From assembly GCF_003096575.1 (NCBI RefSeq), contig NZ_QEKT01000006.1, positions 1-64,000 on the forward strand: a stretch of DNA of 64,000 nucleotides, written 5' to 3'. Of this stretch, positions 1 to 7,406 are shown piece by piece. The notes under the pieces were generated by a model, which ran no database searches, was not told the origin of the DNA, and saw only the letters and a list, made by a program, of their open reading frames with translations. The position numbers were made by a program, and so were the translations under genes. The stretch is from Convivina intestini. GTDB lineage: Bacteria; Bacillota; Bacilli; Lactobacillales; Lactobacillaceae. Every line of letters begins with the position of its first letter. The first letter of the stretch is position 1.

Positions 1-11
1 CGCAGTATCAA

Positions 12-51
12 AAACAAAAAGTCGCCTAATTACCGTAGTAATTAAGCGACA
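12..51 (-). terminator. Rho-independent terminator of the Rrf2 regulator gene
   Basis: A 13-nt stem (GTCGCCTAATTAC at 21-33 with GTAATTAAGCGAC at 39-51, one mismatch) is followed on the minus strand by a T-rich run. It lies just downstream of the regulator gene ending at 117. Confidence 0.8.
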
Positions 52-116
52 AGATTTATGACATTACTTCTCTCCAATTTGGAGGGCGCACTTCAATAGG
101 CGTCTTTTTATATTGT

Positions 117-527
117 TTATAATTTTGCCATCAAATCAGCCAAAGTCATTTTCGCTAGCTGCTGTTTAACTACTTGATCCAATTGATCATATTCGATGGC
201 CAAGGCCCTTTTAATATTTCTACCAACCGGACATTCTGGATTCGTATTTTCATCAATAGGAATCACCCGTTGCGGTTCATCTAAGGCTTGATAAACCGAC
301 AAAAAAGTAATTTCATCAACTGATTTTGCCAAAGAAGGGTTGGCTACCCCACTCCTCGAACAAATCAAACCGGCCTTTTTTAGTTTTCCCATGATCCGTC
401 TAATCCGAGTTGGATTGGTATTAACACTATCAGCAATTTGTTGACTAGTGATACCTTCATTTTCTTCAAACATTTTTAAATAAACCAAAATATGTAAGGC
501 ATCACTAAACTGTAAAGAATACTTCAT
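117..527 (-). CDS. Rrf2 family transcriptional regulator
   Basis: This 136-residue protein has the size and layout of Rrf2-type winged-helix regulators. An N-terminal helix-turn-helix (about residues 25-60, with ITSQQIADSVNTNPTRIRRI) is followed by a dimerisation helix. It keeps two cysteines (in GLICSRS and NPECPVG) rather than the three-cysteine Fe-S cluster site of IscR, so it resembles the YwnA/thiol-type members. It is divergent from a nitroreductase gene with only 81 bp between them, which suggests that it controls that gene and itself. The family call is firm; the signal sensed is unknown. Confidence 0.85.
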   Translation of the reverse strand: MKYSLQFSDALHILVYLKMFEENEGITSQQIADSVNTNPTRIRRIMGKLKKAGLICSRSGVANPSLAKSVDEITFLSVYQALDEPQRVIPIDENTNPECPVGRNIKRALAIEYDQLDQVVKQQLAKMTLADLMAKL

Positions 528-608
528 TATCTATCCCCTGACTTGACCATTCGTTAAAAAGAGTATAGCATATTAGGTGTATTTTATATAAGCACAAGGA
601 GAAAACAT
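528..608. promoter_or_regulatory. Divergent promoter region between Rrf2 regulator and nitroreductase
   Basis: On the plus strand a TTGACC (543-548) is followed by TATAGC (564-569) or TAGCAT (566-571). On the minus strand TATACT (567-562) can serve the regulator. The promoter elements overlap, as is common for a regulator that controls its divergent neighbour. The ribosome binding site AAGGAG (596-601) precedes the nitroreductase ATG at 609. Confidence 0.5.
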
Positions 609-1208
609 ATGACTTTTCATTCTTTACAACAAAAGCGCCGTTCCATCTATAACTTAGGAAACCAGCTTACTCAAACGCCAGAAGAGATTTTTAACATCGT
701 AAATGGGGCCGTCCGTGAAGCCCCTAGTGCCTTCAACAGTCAATCTGTTCGGGCCGTAACCCTAACTGGCGCTGCTCATGAAAAGTTATGGGATTTAGTC
801 TTGGCCCAATTAAAGACTGTTGCCAAAGACCCCGAAAGTTTTCAAAAGACTCAAAACAAAATCGATCATTCCTTTAAGTCAGGATTTGGCACGGTATTGT
901 TATTTACAGATACCGCAGTTGTGAAAAATTTAGAAGAACGCTTTCCTTTTTACGCCGATAATTTCTATGATTGGTCCGAACAAGCCTTAGGTATTGCTAG
1001 TTATGCCATTTGGGTTACCTTAGCTGAGGCTGGTATTGGTGCTTCTAATCAGCACTACAATCCCTTAATTGACCAAGCACTCCAGGCTGAATTCAACTTT
1101 CCAGCTAATTGGCATTTACGGGCAGAAATGCCCTTTGGCTCAATCCAAGCCCCAGCCGATACTAAAGAATACATGGCCGACGATCAGCGTTTCCGCTTAA
1201 TTCAGTAG
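609..1208 (+). CDS. Nitroreductase family protein (FRM2/HBN1-like)
   Basis: The protein has 199 residues and the compact layout of the FMN-dependent nitroreductases of the FRM2/HBN1 group: an N-terminal RRSIY motif, an APSAFNSQS phosphate-binding segment near residue 38, and a C-terminal half with GIGASNQHYNP. Such enzymes reduce nitro compounds or quinones with NAD(P)H in the cytosol. An AAGGAG ribosome site precedes the ATG. The divergent Rrf2 regulator suggests induction by redox or electrophile stress. The natural substrate cannot be read from sequence. Confidence 0.85.
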   Translation: MTFHSLQQKRRSIYNLGNQLTQTPEEIFNIVNGAVREAPSAFNSQSVRAVTLTGAAHEKLWDLVLAQLKTVAKDPESFQKTQNKIDHSFKSGFGTVLLFTDTAVVKNLEERFPFYADNFYDWSEQALGIASYAIWVTLAEAGIGASNQHYNPLIDQALQAEFNFPANWHLRAEMPFGSIQAPADTKEYMADDQRFRLIQ

Positions 1209-1290
1209 TTTCCTAAATAGTTTTATTCTCTTTTAATGTATTTATAATAAACTGGAAAGAGCAATTTAAAATACTCAAGGAGAATCAACC

Positions 1291-1611
1291 ATGGGATACT
1301 TACTCCTAGCCTTGGCAATTGCTGGCGAAATCATTGCCACCAACCTGTTAAAGGCTTCAGCTGGTTTCACCAGGCTCTGGCCTTCAGTTGGCTCCATGCT
1401 AACTTATGGTTTTTGTTTTTACTGCTTTGCCCTGTCACTCAAAAGTGTTAATTTGAGTATTGCTTATGCCGTATGGGCCGGATTAGGCATTGTTATAACC
1501 ACTCTGATTGCGGTTTTCTTTTGGAAGGAGCCGATCAATTGGCCCATTATCATTGGGATTACTCTAATTGTCATTGGGGTGGTTATCGTTTCTTGGTTTG
1601 AACCATCATAA
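1291..1611 (+). CDS. SMR-family small multidrug/guanidinium transporter
   Basis: The 106-residue protein has four hydrophobic segments. It keeps the SMR hallmarks: the membrane-embedded glutamate near residue 13 (AIAGEIIATNLLK) and the Y-A-V-W-A-G-L-G motif around residues 59-66. SMR proteins act as antiparallel dimers that exchange protons for cationic drugs or guanidinium. An AAGGAG site lies about 8 nt before the ATG, and a strong terminator follows immediately. It stands alone, so there is no partner for a heterodimeric pump. Whether it is a Qac- or Gdx-type transporter is not settled. Confidence 0.88.
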   Translation: MGYLLLALAIAGEIIATNLLKASAGFTRLWPSVGSMLTYGFCFYCFALSLKSVNLSIAYAVWAGLGIVITTLIAVFFWKEPINWPIIIGITLIVIGVVIVSWFEPS

Positions 1612-1612
1612 T

Positions 1613-1642
1613 AAAAACGGATTCCTCACGGAATCCGTTTTT
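1613..1642. terminator. Bidirectional terminator
   Basis: AAAAACGGATTCC, loop TCAC, GGAATCCGTTTTT forms a perfect 13-bp stem with A and T runs on both sides. It can end the SMR gene on the plus strand and the convergent gene ending at 1647 on the minus strand. Confidence 0.9.
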
Positions 1643-1646
1643 ATTA

Positions 1647-2819
1647 TTACTGAACAATCTGGCTAGGAATAGTCACAATGCGATCAATTATTTTAGGATG
1701 TTGTCCCTGTTCACGATACATCTTGGCTCCGCTCTCAAAAATTAAGGAGACATCCTGACTAGTATTATCCAAACTAACTTGCTCAACTGATGATGGTACC
1801 TGAACTTTTTTAGCATCTTTTACATCATCACGATAGTCAAATTTATCGCCCGTCTGGCCATTAGGCTGTACAACCATCAACACTGAATTATCATCCCCAT
1901 TCGACTGGGTAATTAATGCCAAATTAGACTTAGTAATCGCTAATCCCTGCATGCGGTCAAAGCCGGAAGCTAAGGCACTAATTTTCTTTTCTTTGAATAA
2001 GGTTTCAACATATTCTTTAAAGCTCGTTCCTTGATAAACCACCTCAACTCGTTGATTATCCGTTGGTAAGCCCGTATTGGCGTCAAAAGGCATAACGGCA
2101 ATCGTCCGTGTAGCAGCATTTAAACCATATTTAACAATAAACATTTCGTGGTTATGATAAGCAATGCCCGACGTTCGACTAGCCCATGGAATGGCAATCC
2201 GCTCACTTTTTAAAATAGGCCGATCTTTTGTTGGTTGATACTGCTTAATATTGGTGACATCCGTATAGGATAGACCCGCAAATTGCGTCCCATCATTTGA
2301 CCACCATAGTCGCTGGTATTGTGGATCATAGGCTAAACCACCGACGTGTGATTTACTATCTAAAATTAAACTTTTTACATATTTTTGGCTAGCTTTATCA
2401 ATCACCATAATGAGTGAATTACGCTGATGATCACCATCGTAAAGGCTGACAAAAATATACTGATTATTCTGGGTAATCCCCTGTGGTACCCAATTATTAC
2501 CAAAACTAGCTTTGCGACTGCGGTGATCAACTGACCAAGCTCCTCGTAGTCCTGGTAATACAATTCCAGACAAATCATCAGGGCTTAGCTGGGTTGCTAA
2601 CTTGCCTTGATGATTGGCTTCGATAAAATTATGTTTGAATTCATTTTCACTGACTAATGGTTGTGTATCCGCCTGCCACATTGGTACATCTTTGGCGGCA
2701 ACAATCATTTTTTTATATTTATCGGTTCGATTAACGTGACTGATACTTAGCGCCGTGCCACAAAATAATAGTACGACGATTCCCACATAAATCACACAAT
2801 CCCAATTTTTACGCTTCAT
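1647..2819 (-). CDS. Membrane-anchored or secreted hypothetical protein, beta-propeller-like
   Basis: The protein has 390 residues. A basic start (MKRKNWD) and one hydrophobic segment (about residues 8-27) look like an uncleaved anchor or signal peptide. The rest is extracellular in character, with repeating patterns such as IFVSLYDGD, LIMVIDKAS, GGLAYDPQYQRLWWSND and GIAYHNHEMFIVKY that resemble blades of a beta-propeller. No catalytic motif is recognised. It is transcribed alone, convergent with the SMR gene. The fold is my inference from the repeat pattern; the function is unknown. Confidence 0.6.
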   Translation of the reverse strand: MKRKNWDCVIYVGIVVLLFCGTALSISHVNRTDKYKKMIVAAKDVPMWQADTQPLVSENEFKHNFIEANHQGKLATQLSPDDLSGIVLPGLRGAWSVDHRSRKASFGNNWVPQGITQNNQYIFVSLYDGDHQRNSLIMVIDKASQKYVKSLILDSKSHVGGLAYDPQYQRLWWSNDGTQFAGLSYTDVTNIKQYQPTKDRPILKSERIAIPWASRTSGIAYHNHEMFIVKYGLNAATRTIAVMPFDANTGLPTDNQRVEVVYQGTSFKEYVETLFKEKKISALASGFDRMQGLAITKSNLALITQSNGDDNSVLMVVQPNGQTGDKFDYRDDVKDAKKVQVPSSVEQVSLDNTSQDVSLIFESGAKMYREQGQHPKIIDRIVTIPSQIVQ

Positions 2820-2971
2820 TATTTATATATCCTCTATTAATTAAATTATAAAATATTTTTTAAAAAAAGGCTTATAAATACTACAATCCACTCACCATGC
2901 TAGAATGGAATAAGGGGGAAAGGTTATTAGGCTTAGTTATCACAACGGACATTACAAGGAGTTTCAATGTT

Positions 2972-3472
2972 ATGAAAACTACAGACCGCATCACACAAAA
3001 AACTGATAAGTTACTCAACAATACAAATGCTAAATGGGTAGCCTTCCGGCAATTTATTTTTGCGCCTAACCTACTCACCTTTGTTATTTCGGTGGTTGTT
3101 GGTAACAGTTTTGGATCGGCCATTAAGGATTTAATTTCCACCGTCTCTGGTACAGTTAACTTTTTAATCAAATGGTCGCTATACAAGGATCATCCACTTG
3201 ATTTTGATTTAATTGCCTCTCCTTTTGGCGACTTTTTTAATAGTTTTTTGACAATGCTCTTTATCGCTGTAACAGTCTTTTACACGATTCAATTTATTAA
3301 TAAGTCCCTGATTCGTACTAAAGAAGAACAATGGGGCTTTGACCAAGCACATGAAGATGCCCTTGTATTCCAAAAGATGCAGGCGGAAAACAATAAATTG
3401 CAAGCGGAAAATGCCCAGTTACAAAAGCAAATGTTAGCTAAGCTAGATGCTCTAACCTCCCAGAAAAATTAA
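2972..3472 (+). CDS. MscL-like large-conductance mechanosensitive channel protein
   Basis: From the ATG at 2972 (AAGGAG at 2956-2961, 10 nt before) the protein has 166 residues. It matches the MscL plan: an N-terminal amphipathic segment (FRQFIFAPNLLTF), a first helix with VVVGNSFGSAIKDL like the MscL pore helix, a periplasmic loop, a second helix (FLTMLFIAVTVFYTIQFIN), and a C-terminal coiled coil with Q-A-E-N-x-x-L-Q heptads. An upstream in-frame start at 2897 lacks a good ribosome site. MscL releases solutes under osmotic downshock. The family is divergent from canonical MscL, so confidence is moderate. Confidence 0.7.
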   Translation: MKTTDRITQKTDKLLNNTNAKWVAFRQFIFAPNLLTFVISVVVGNSFGSAIKDLISTVSGTVNFLIKWSLYKDHPLDFDLIASPFGDFFNSFLTMLFIAVTVFYTIQFINKSLIRTKEEQWGFDQAHEDALVFQKMQAENNKLQAENAQLQKQMLAKLDALTSQKN

Positions 3473-3494
3473 TTTATTAAGGAGAGAGTAAGAC

Positions 3495-3851
3495 ATGAAT
3501 GAAAATAGTAAAGAAGTACCACAAGAAGTCAAGGGCTGGAACTGGGGAGCCTTTATGTATGGTATCTTTTGGGGAATTGGAAATAAAACCTATCTGCCTT
3601 TGTTAAGTTTAATTCCAATCTTTAACTTTGTCTGGATTTTTGTCTGTGGCTTTAAAGGCAACGAATGGGCCTGGCAAAAAGGTGATTACCAAGATATCGA
3701 GACTTTCCAAGCCGTTCAAGCGACTTGGAATCGTGCCGGTCTAGCTCAATTTATTATCGGCATTGCCGGATTAGTACTTTATGTCATTTTTATCTTCTTT
3801 ATTTTATCGATGGCTACCACCCATGGACATGTCCAAACTCAAATTGGCTAA
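3495..3851 (+). CDS. Small membrane protein of the WNWGAF type
   Basis: The 118-residue protein starts with a short acidic tail, then GWNWGAFMYGIFWGI, a motif shared by small LAB membrane proteins often mislabelled as ribonuclease G. Three hydrophobic stretches follow (about residues 20-30, 36-52 and 84-107). The ribosome site AAGGAGAG (3479-3486) is strong. It lies 22 bp after the MscL-like gene and probably shares its transcript. A terminator follows at 3884. No enzymatic motif is visible; the function is unknown. Confidence 0.65.
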   Translation: MNENSKEVPQEVKGWNWGAFMYGIFWGIGNKTYLPLLSLIPIFNFVWIFVCGFKGNEWAWQKGDYQDIETFQAVQATWNRAGLAQFIIGIAGLVLYVIFIFFILSMATTHGHVQTQIG

Positions 3852-3883
3852 TAAACAGTGAAAATAGCTACTCTGAATTAATG

Positions 3884-3910
3884 AAAAGCCCCAATTTAGG
3901 GGCTTTTTTA
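3884..3910 (+). terminator. Rho-independent terminator after the MscL-like operon
   Basis: AAAAGCCCC (3884-3892), loop AATTTA, GGGGCTTTTTT forms a perfect 9-bp stem with a T run on the plus strand. Confidence 0.9.
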
Positions 3911-3913
3911 CGT

Positions 3914-3919
3914 TATAAT
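3914..3919 (+). promoter_or_regulatory. TATAAT -10 element before the GIY-YIG gene
   Basis: A perfect TATAAT lies 25 bp before the chosen ATG at 3945. The matching -35 region falls inside the preceding terminator and is poor. The predicted 5' leader is very short and has no clear ribosome site, so translation may be close to leaderless. Confidence 0.45.
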
Positions 3920-3944
3920 TTATTTAGCAGATTTATTGAAAGCG

Positions 3945-4781
3945 ATGAACTATATGCCCCGTCACATTTTTATTAGTCAAGAATCAACTAATGACCATAT
4001 TTCTATTTTCTACAATGAACCAATCTTTATTGTCACTGCCGATAAAAATGATTTAGCTAAACTTAGTCTTTTAGATGAAGCCCATAAACCCGGTATATAC
4101 ATCCTCATTGGCCACCAACGCCGCTATATCGGACAAGCTTCTAGTGCAACATTTACTCGGTTACAGCAACATAATCTTCATAAGGATTGGTGGAATAAGG
4201 TCATTTTCTTTGGTCGTGAAGATGGTCACCTCTCCAAAGCCCAACTAGATTACCTAGAATCTGAACTTATTGAAGAGTTTGCACAAACAAGCCTAGTACT
4301 TGATAATAATACTCAAGGTAATATTAGTTATATTGATAAATTAGGCAAAATAACTGCCAAAGCACTCCTAGTTCAAGTTAAGGATACACTAGCTAATATC
4401 GCCAATATTGATTTACTAGAAGAAAATCCGATTGAAGAAAATGAACCAGAAGAAAATAACGATACCGATCAAAAATTTGTTAACTATAATGGTAAAAAAT
4501 ACACAGGCCCTTCCGCCCGCCAAATCTTTATCACTGTAATCACTGATGTCTTAAAATTCGAATCATTAGCGTTACTAACACCATTAATCAGCGATAATGA
4601 ACCGAATACAGTCAAATTCATTGGGACAACAGCTCGCATTTCTAAATCCGGTACTGAGTTAACAAAAAAAGTCAACGGAACACCTTATCATATATATATT
4701 AATTATTCCAAAGATATGTTACGTAAACGCTTAGAGGTCGTGGCTAAAGCTACTGAAAAGCCCATTGATATCCAACTTTAA
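3945..4781 (+). CDS. GIY-YIG nuclease-domain protein
   Basis: The N-terminal half carries the GIY-YIG signature: PGIYILIG, RRYIGQA about ten residues later, the conserved arginine in FTRLQQH, and the metal-binding glutamate in the helix YLESELIEEF. After an acidic linker (about residues 160-185) comes a C-terminal domain of about 95 residues without a recognised name. GIY-YIG domains cut DNA in repair, restriction and homing enzymes. I chose the ATG at 3945; a TTG at 3936 and an ATG at 3954 are alternatives, and none has a good ribosome site. The physiological role is unknown. Confidence 0.75.
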   Translation: MNYMPRHIFISQESTNDHISIFYNEPIFIVTADKNDLAKLSLLDEAHKPGIYILIGHQRRYIGQASSATFTRLQQHNLHKDWWNKVIFFGREDGHLSKAQLDYLESELIEEFAQTSLVLDNNTQGNISYIDKLGKITAKALLVQVKDTLANIANIDLLEENPIEENEPEENNDTDQKFVNYNGKKYTGPSARQIFITVITDVLKFESLALLTPLISDNEPNTVKFIGTTARISKSGTELTKKVNGTPYHIYINYSKDMLRKRLEVVAKATEKPIDIQL

Positions 4782-4868
4782 TTTTATACATACTAAAAGA
4801 TTAAATAGTGGGATAAAATAATTAGAAACCTGTTAAACACAGCTACAGTATTAGATAAGGGGATAAAT

Positions 4869-5006
4869 ATGAAAGAACAAGATCAGAAGCAAAATAACGA
4901 AGGGCAACCAACGGTAGATAGTCCCTATAAACAACCCTGGTTCATTGCCATCGGCGTGATTGCCGTACTTAGTATGGTTGGTTCCGTTTTACTTTGGTTA
5001 TGGTAA
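4869..5006 (+). CDS. 45-residue single-pass membrane peptide
   Basis: An ATG at 4869 opens 45 codons after a strong AAGGGG ribosome site (4857-4862). The peptide has a charged, Gln-rich N-terminus (MKEQDQKQNNEGQ) and one C-terminal transmembrane helix (WFIAIGVIAVLSMVGSVLL). A terminator follows 10 bp later. It is unlike known toxins, which are usually shorter and more basic. The gene looks real from its signals; the function is unknown. Confidence 0.65.
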   Translation: MKEQDQKQNNEGQPTVDSPYKQPWFIAIGVIAVLSMVGSVLLWLW

Positions 5007-5015
5007 AACCAAAAT

Positions 5016-5048
5016 AAGCGCTCGTGATTAGGAATCACGGGCGCTTTT
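5016..5048. terminator. Bidirectional terminator
   Basis: AAGCGCTCGTGATT, loop AGG, AATCACGGGCGCTT is a long, nearly perfect hairpin with a T run on the plus strand. It separates the small membrane peptide gene from the convergent TMEM175-like gene. Confidence 0.85.
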
Positions 5049-5071
5049 TATCACTATATTTTTAATAAATA

Positions 5072-5653
5072 TCAATGTCGAACAATCTGTTTACAAAATT
5101 TTACTATCGTTGGGCTAATGAGCGACAGCATAACACAGAAAAAGGCCGCCGGAGTATAAATTGTGAGCGTCAATAAAATTCCGATCGCTTTTAGTACCAA
5201 ATCAAACCGGATTGTTTTCAACCTAATATCCAGTTGTTTTAAGGTCTGGCGATCATCTCGATGTAGTTTCTTTAATTCATCATAGATATAAGCATTGATG
5301 ACATTGGTCAGCAGTACTACCACCCCATAAATCATCTGCGCAATCTTATTGTTAAAATTTTCTGCGACCATAGTCGTTGCGTATGGAAACAAGGTCAGCA
5401 TAAACAATGATATAAAATTAATCCAAATGACACGGTTACTTATCTTTTGCACATACTGCCAACCACTATGAATATATACCCAAAGCCTAGCTAATACTAA
5501 AAATGACAGCAAATAGGCGACAAAATGTACACTAACTGTAGAAAAACTATTCAGCATTAAAGGCTGGTTAGGTTGCGGTAAATCTAATACCAGTAAGGTC
5601 ATAATCACTGCATAAACACCATCGGTTAAGGTATTCAATCGTTCTTTATCCAT
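5072..5653 (-). CDS. TMEM175 family (DUF1211) potassium-channel-like membrane protein
   Basis: The 193-residue protein begins with RLNTLTDGVYAVIMTLLVLDL, the helix-1 signature of bacterial TMEM175 proteins (consensus RxxxFSDGVxAIxxTLLVL). Here F-S-D-G is changed to L-T-D-G. About five to six hydrophobic helices follow. Family members form tetrameric K+ channels. An AGAGGAT stretch lies upstream of the ATG at 5653. It stands alone, next to the left edge of the accessory island. Ion selectivity is not established by sequence. Confidence 0.8.
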   Translation of the reverse strand: MDKERLNTLTDGVYAVIMTLLVLDLPQPNQPLMLNSFSTVSVHFVAYLLSFLVLARLWVYIHSGWQYVQKISNRVIWINFISLFMLTLFPYATTMVAENFNNKIAQMIYGVVVLLTNVINAYIYDELKKLHRDDRQTLKQLDIRLKTIRFDLVLKAIGILLTLTIYTPAAFFCVMLSLISPTIVKFCKQIVRH

Positions 5654-5980
5654 CTAATATCCTCTGCCAAAATTATACCTCGATAGATAATAATTAAGTA
5701 TAGGTATCGTATTCCATAGTTCCTAACATTTTTATAGCCTCCCTGTTTCACAAAGGCCCCATTTTGTTGTCTTTTTAATCTATAATTTAAAGTATAAATG
5801 TGGAGCACGTGAATCTAAATTTGCTACTTGGGAAAAGTTTTAATATTCCAGTTTGTTATGTAAAAGGGCCTAAGCTTCTCAACTATAATGACTTACAGAT
5901 ATCTCCAATGGCCTACAAATCTATTACAGTGCTGTTGTCTTTTTTAAGTCATTAAACAATGAGGATGAGGAGTAAATATT
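5654..5980 (+). other. Gene-poor left edge of the island, with one doubtful 51-codon frame
   Basis: No recognisable gene lies here. A plus-strand frame opens with GTG at 5800 and runs 51 codons to TAA at 5953-5955, but its only GGAG sits three bases from a second GTG at 5809 and the peptide matches no family I know. The segment before the frame contains TATAAT (5782-5787). It may be a leader or decayed DNA. Confidence 0.35.
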
Positions 5981-6129
5981 ATGCAAGTAAAGATTATTGA
6001 TGCTAATACCCAAAATGGTCTAGAAAAAAACTAAATCAGGCTATTAATGACTTGGAGGCGCAAAATCGTGAAATTATTAGCGTTACCCCTTGGTCTATAA
6101 CGTACCGGGCACTCATTTTGTATAAATAA
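5981..6129 (+). pseudogene. Frameshifted Cse60-like small protein gene
   Basis: The ATG at 5981 follows GAGGAG and reads MQVKIIDANTQNGLEKN before a stop. If one base is added to the run of seven A (6024-6030), the frame continues as LNQAINDLEAQNREI and ends ALILYK-TAA at 6129. This is 149 nt against 150 nt for the intact paralogue at 6665, and it has the same ribosome site and the same downstream motif (TAATAGACCTAAAA). It is therefore a one-base-deleted copy of the Cse60-like gene. Slippage in the A run could also restore the frame. Confidence 0.7.
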
Positions 6130-6167
6130 TAGACCTAAAAACAGGCTGAGTTTAGAGGTAAAGAAAA

Positions 6168-6414
6168 ATGAAAAAAAGCATTATTTGTGCTACTGGATGA
6201 GTATGCAGATTGGGAAGGTGCCTATCTATCCAGCATGCTCAATAAAACTTATGAATGGTGCGTCGAAATTGCCTCCAATACCGACACTGTGACGTCTATT
6301 GGGGGATTTAAAACGTTAGTCGATAGACAATTCACTAACTTAATCAATGATATGGATTTTTATGAAATGGGTTTCTATGAATTTTCTGCTAAGTATAGCA
6401 ATCCATATCAATAA
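6168..6414 (+). pseudogene. Remnant of a DJ-1/PfpI family (class I amidotransferase-like) gene
   Basis: Reading from ATG 6168 with one A removed from the run of seven (6171-6177) gives MKKALFVLLDEYADWEGAYL, the typical start of LAB DJ-1/PfpI proteins. As it stands the frame is broken, and only the part from GTG 6187 is open. The family is normally about 190 residues. Here about 50 N-terminal residues (through SIGGFKTLVD) join a tail reading MGFYEFSAKYSNPY, which resembles the usual C-terminus, so the nucleophile-elbow cysteine region is missing. This suggests an internal deletion plus a frameshift. Confidence 0.6.
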
Positions 6415-6452
6415 AAAAACGCCCCCAATTAGGACGGTAGAAAGTAAGTTTT

Positions 6453-6623
6453 ATGTACGAAATTTTACTAAAAACATTTAAAATTTTATTACTTGCGAGC
6501 CTGTTTTATCAAATTTTACTAATATCTAAATACAGAAAAAATCGAACAGAAGTCTCTAAGAAGCAAAAACTAATTTTGGTTTCTACAATTACAATGTTCA
6601 TTATCAGCACAACCTTAAAATAA
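6453..6623 (+). CDS. 56-residue hydrophobic peptide, doubtful gene
   Basis: An ATG at 6453 opens 56 codons. The peptide has two hydrophobic stretches (EILLKTFKILLLASLFYQ and LILVSTITMFIISTT) around a basic loop (KYRKNRTEVSKKQK). The ribosome site is weak (GAAAGTAAG). It lies in the decayed region right after a truncated terminator-like sequence (ACGCCCCCAATTAGGA at 6419). No family is recognised. Confidence 0.4.
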   Translation: MYEILLKTFKILLLASLFYQILLISKYRKNRTEVSKKQKLILVSTITMFIISTTLK

Positions 6624-6664
6624 AACCCAAACAGAGAAATTCCCAATGGTAAGGAGTGAATATT

Positions 6665-6814
6665 ATGCAAACTAAAGTAGTATCAGCCGTGACAGATAAC
6701 GGGCTAGAAAAGAAGTTAAACAGCGCTATCAATGATATTGAACAGCAAGGCCATGAGGTCATTAATCTTAAGGGTATTTCTAGTGGTTATTGCGTGATTA
6801 TCATGTACAAATAA
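6665..6814 (+). CDS. Cse60-like small protein
   Basis: The 49-residue protein follows AAGGAG (6650-6655) and reads MQTKVVSAVTDNGLEKKLNS, with a middle helix (INDIEQQGHEVINLK) and the ending YCVIIMYK. Length and layout match the small Bacillota proteins annotated as sporulation protein Cse60, which also occur in non-sporulating lactic acid bacteria and phages. Its role there is unknown. It is the intact paralogue of the broken copy at 5981 and shares flanks with it, so the unit was duplicated. Confidence 0.65.
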   Translation: MQTKVVSAVTDNGLEKKLNSAINDIEQQGHEVINLKGISSGYCVIIMYK

Positions 6815-6843
6815 TAGACCTAAAACAGGGATGAGAGAAGTGT

Positions 6844-7308
6844 ATGAAAAAGAGAACATATAAATACGTCATTGTGGCAGTAGGTGTGCTTGCTATAGCT
6901 AATATAGGATTTGTACTTAACAGCAGTTTTCATAATAGATTAACAAATAAAACACATAAGGCCACTAAGGGTAGCAGCATAAAGATCAGCTCTAGTAGCC
7001 CCGTTAGCTCTTCTAGTAGTCAGCAAGAACAAAGTAATAGCTCTAGTCAGACAGTTCAGAGCAATGCTGACAATAACCAAGTAGCTAGTCAAGAGCAACA
7101 AAGCCAGCCAACAGAGCAGCAATCAGATACTCCAGATAGCTCAATGACATTAGCTGAATACCTAAAAACACACACCGAAACACCTACAGCTACCAAGATT
7201 AAGAACGGTATGAGTGTTAAGGACGCTTTAAACGATACATACGCTACCACCCCTAACCTAATGAGTAGTGGTGAAATACAGAAAATGCACCAATTAGACG
7301 GGAATTAA
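6844..7308 (+). CDS. Ser/Gln-rich membrane-anchored protein
   Basis: The 154-residue protein has a basic N-terminus and one hydrophobic segment (about residues 8-27) typical of a signal anchor. A low-complexity linker of Ser, Gln and Asn follows (about 40-100), then a short C-terminal domain (MTLAEYLKTHTETPTATKI and GMSVKDALNDTYATTP). Such proteins usually display a small domain outside the membrane across the wall. It lies 30 bp after the Cse60-like gene and is probably co-transcribed. No function can be assigned; it may be an accessory or phage-derived lipoprotein-like factor. Confidence 0.6.
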   Translation: MKKRTYKYVIVAVGVLAIANIGFVLNSSFHNRLTNKTHKATKGSSIKISSSSPVSSSSSQQEQSNSSSQTVQSNADNNQVASQEQQSQPTEQQSDTPDSSMTLAEYLKTHTETPTATKIKNGMSVKDALNDTYATTPNLMSSGEIQKMHQLDGN

Positions 7309-7406
7309 TATTGTCTATTTGAGTATCAAATCAGATAAAAACACCCCCGATGATAGGGATGAATAGTCAATAATTTGGTTATAAGAGATAATACAAAGGT
7401 TGAGAA

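Noticed and set aside
2881-3186. A 101-codon minus-strand frame
   Set aside because: It is antisense to the MscL-like gene and lacks start signals.
5654-5760. Second copy of the ssrA 3' end (attL)
   Set aside because: TGGATCTGAGGGG or GTCGAACCCC does not appear near the left edge of the island, nor elsewhere in the window outside ssrA.
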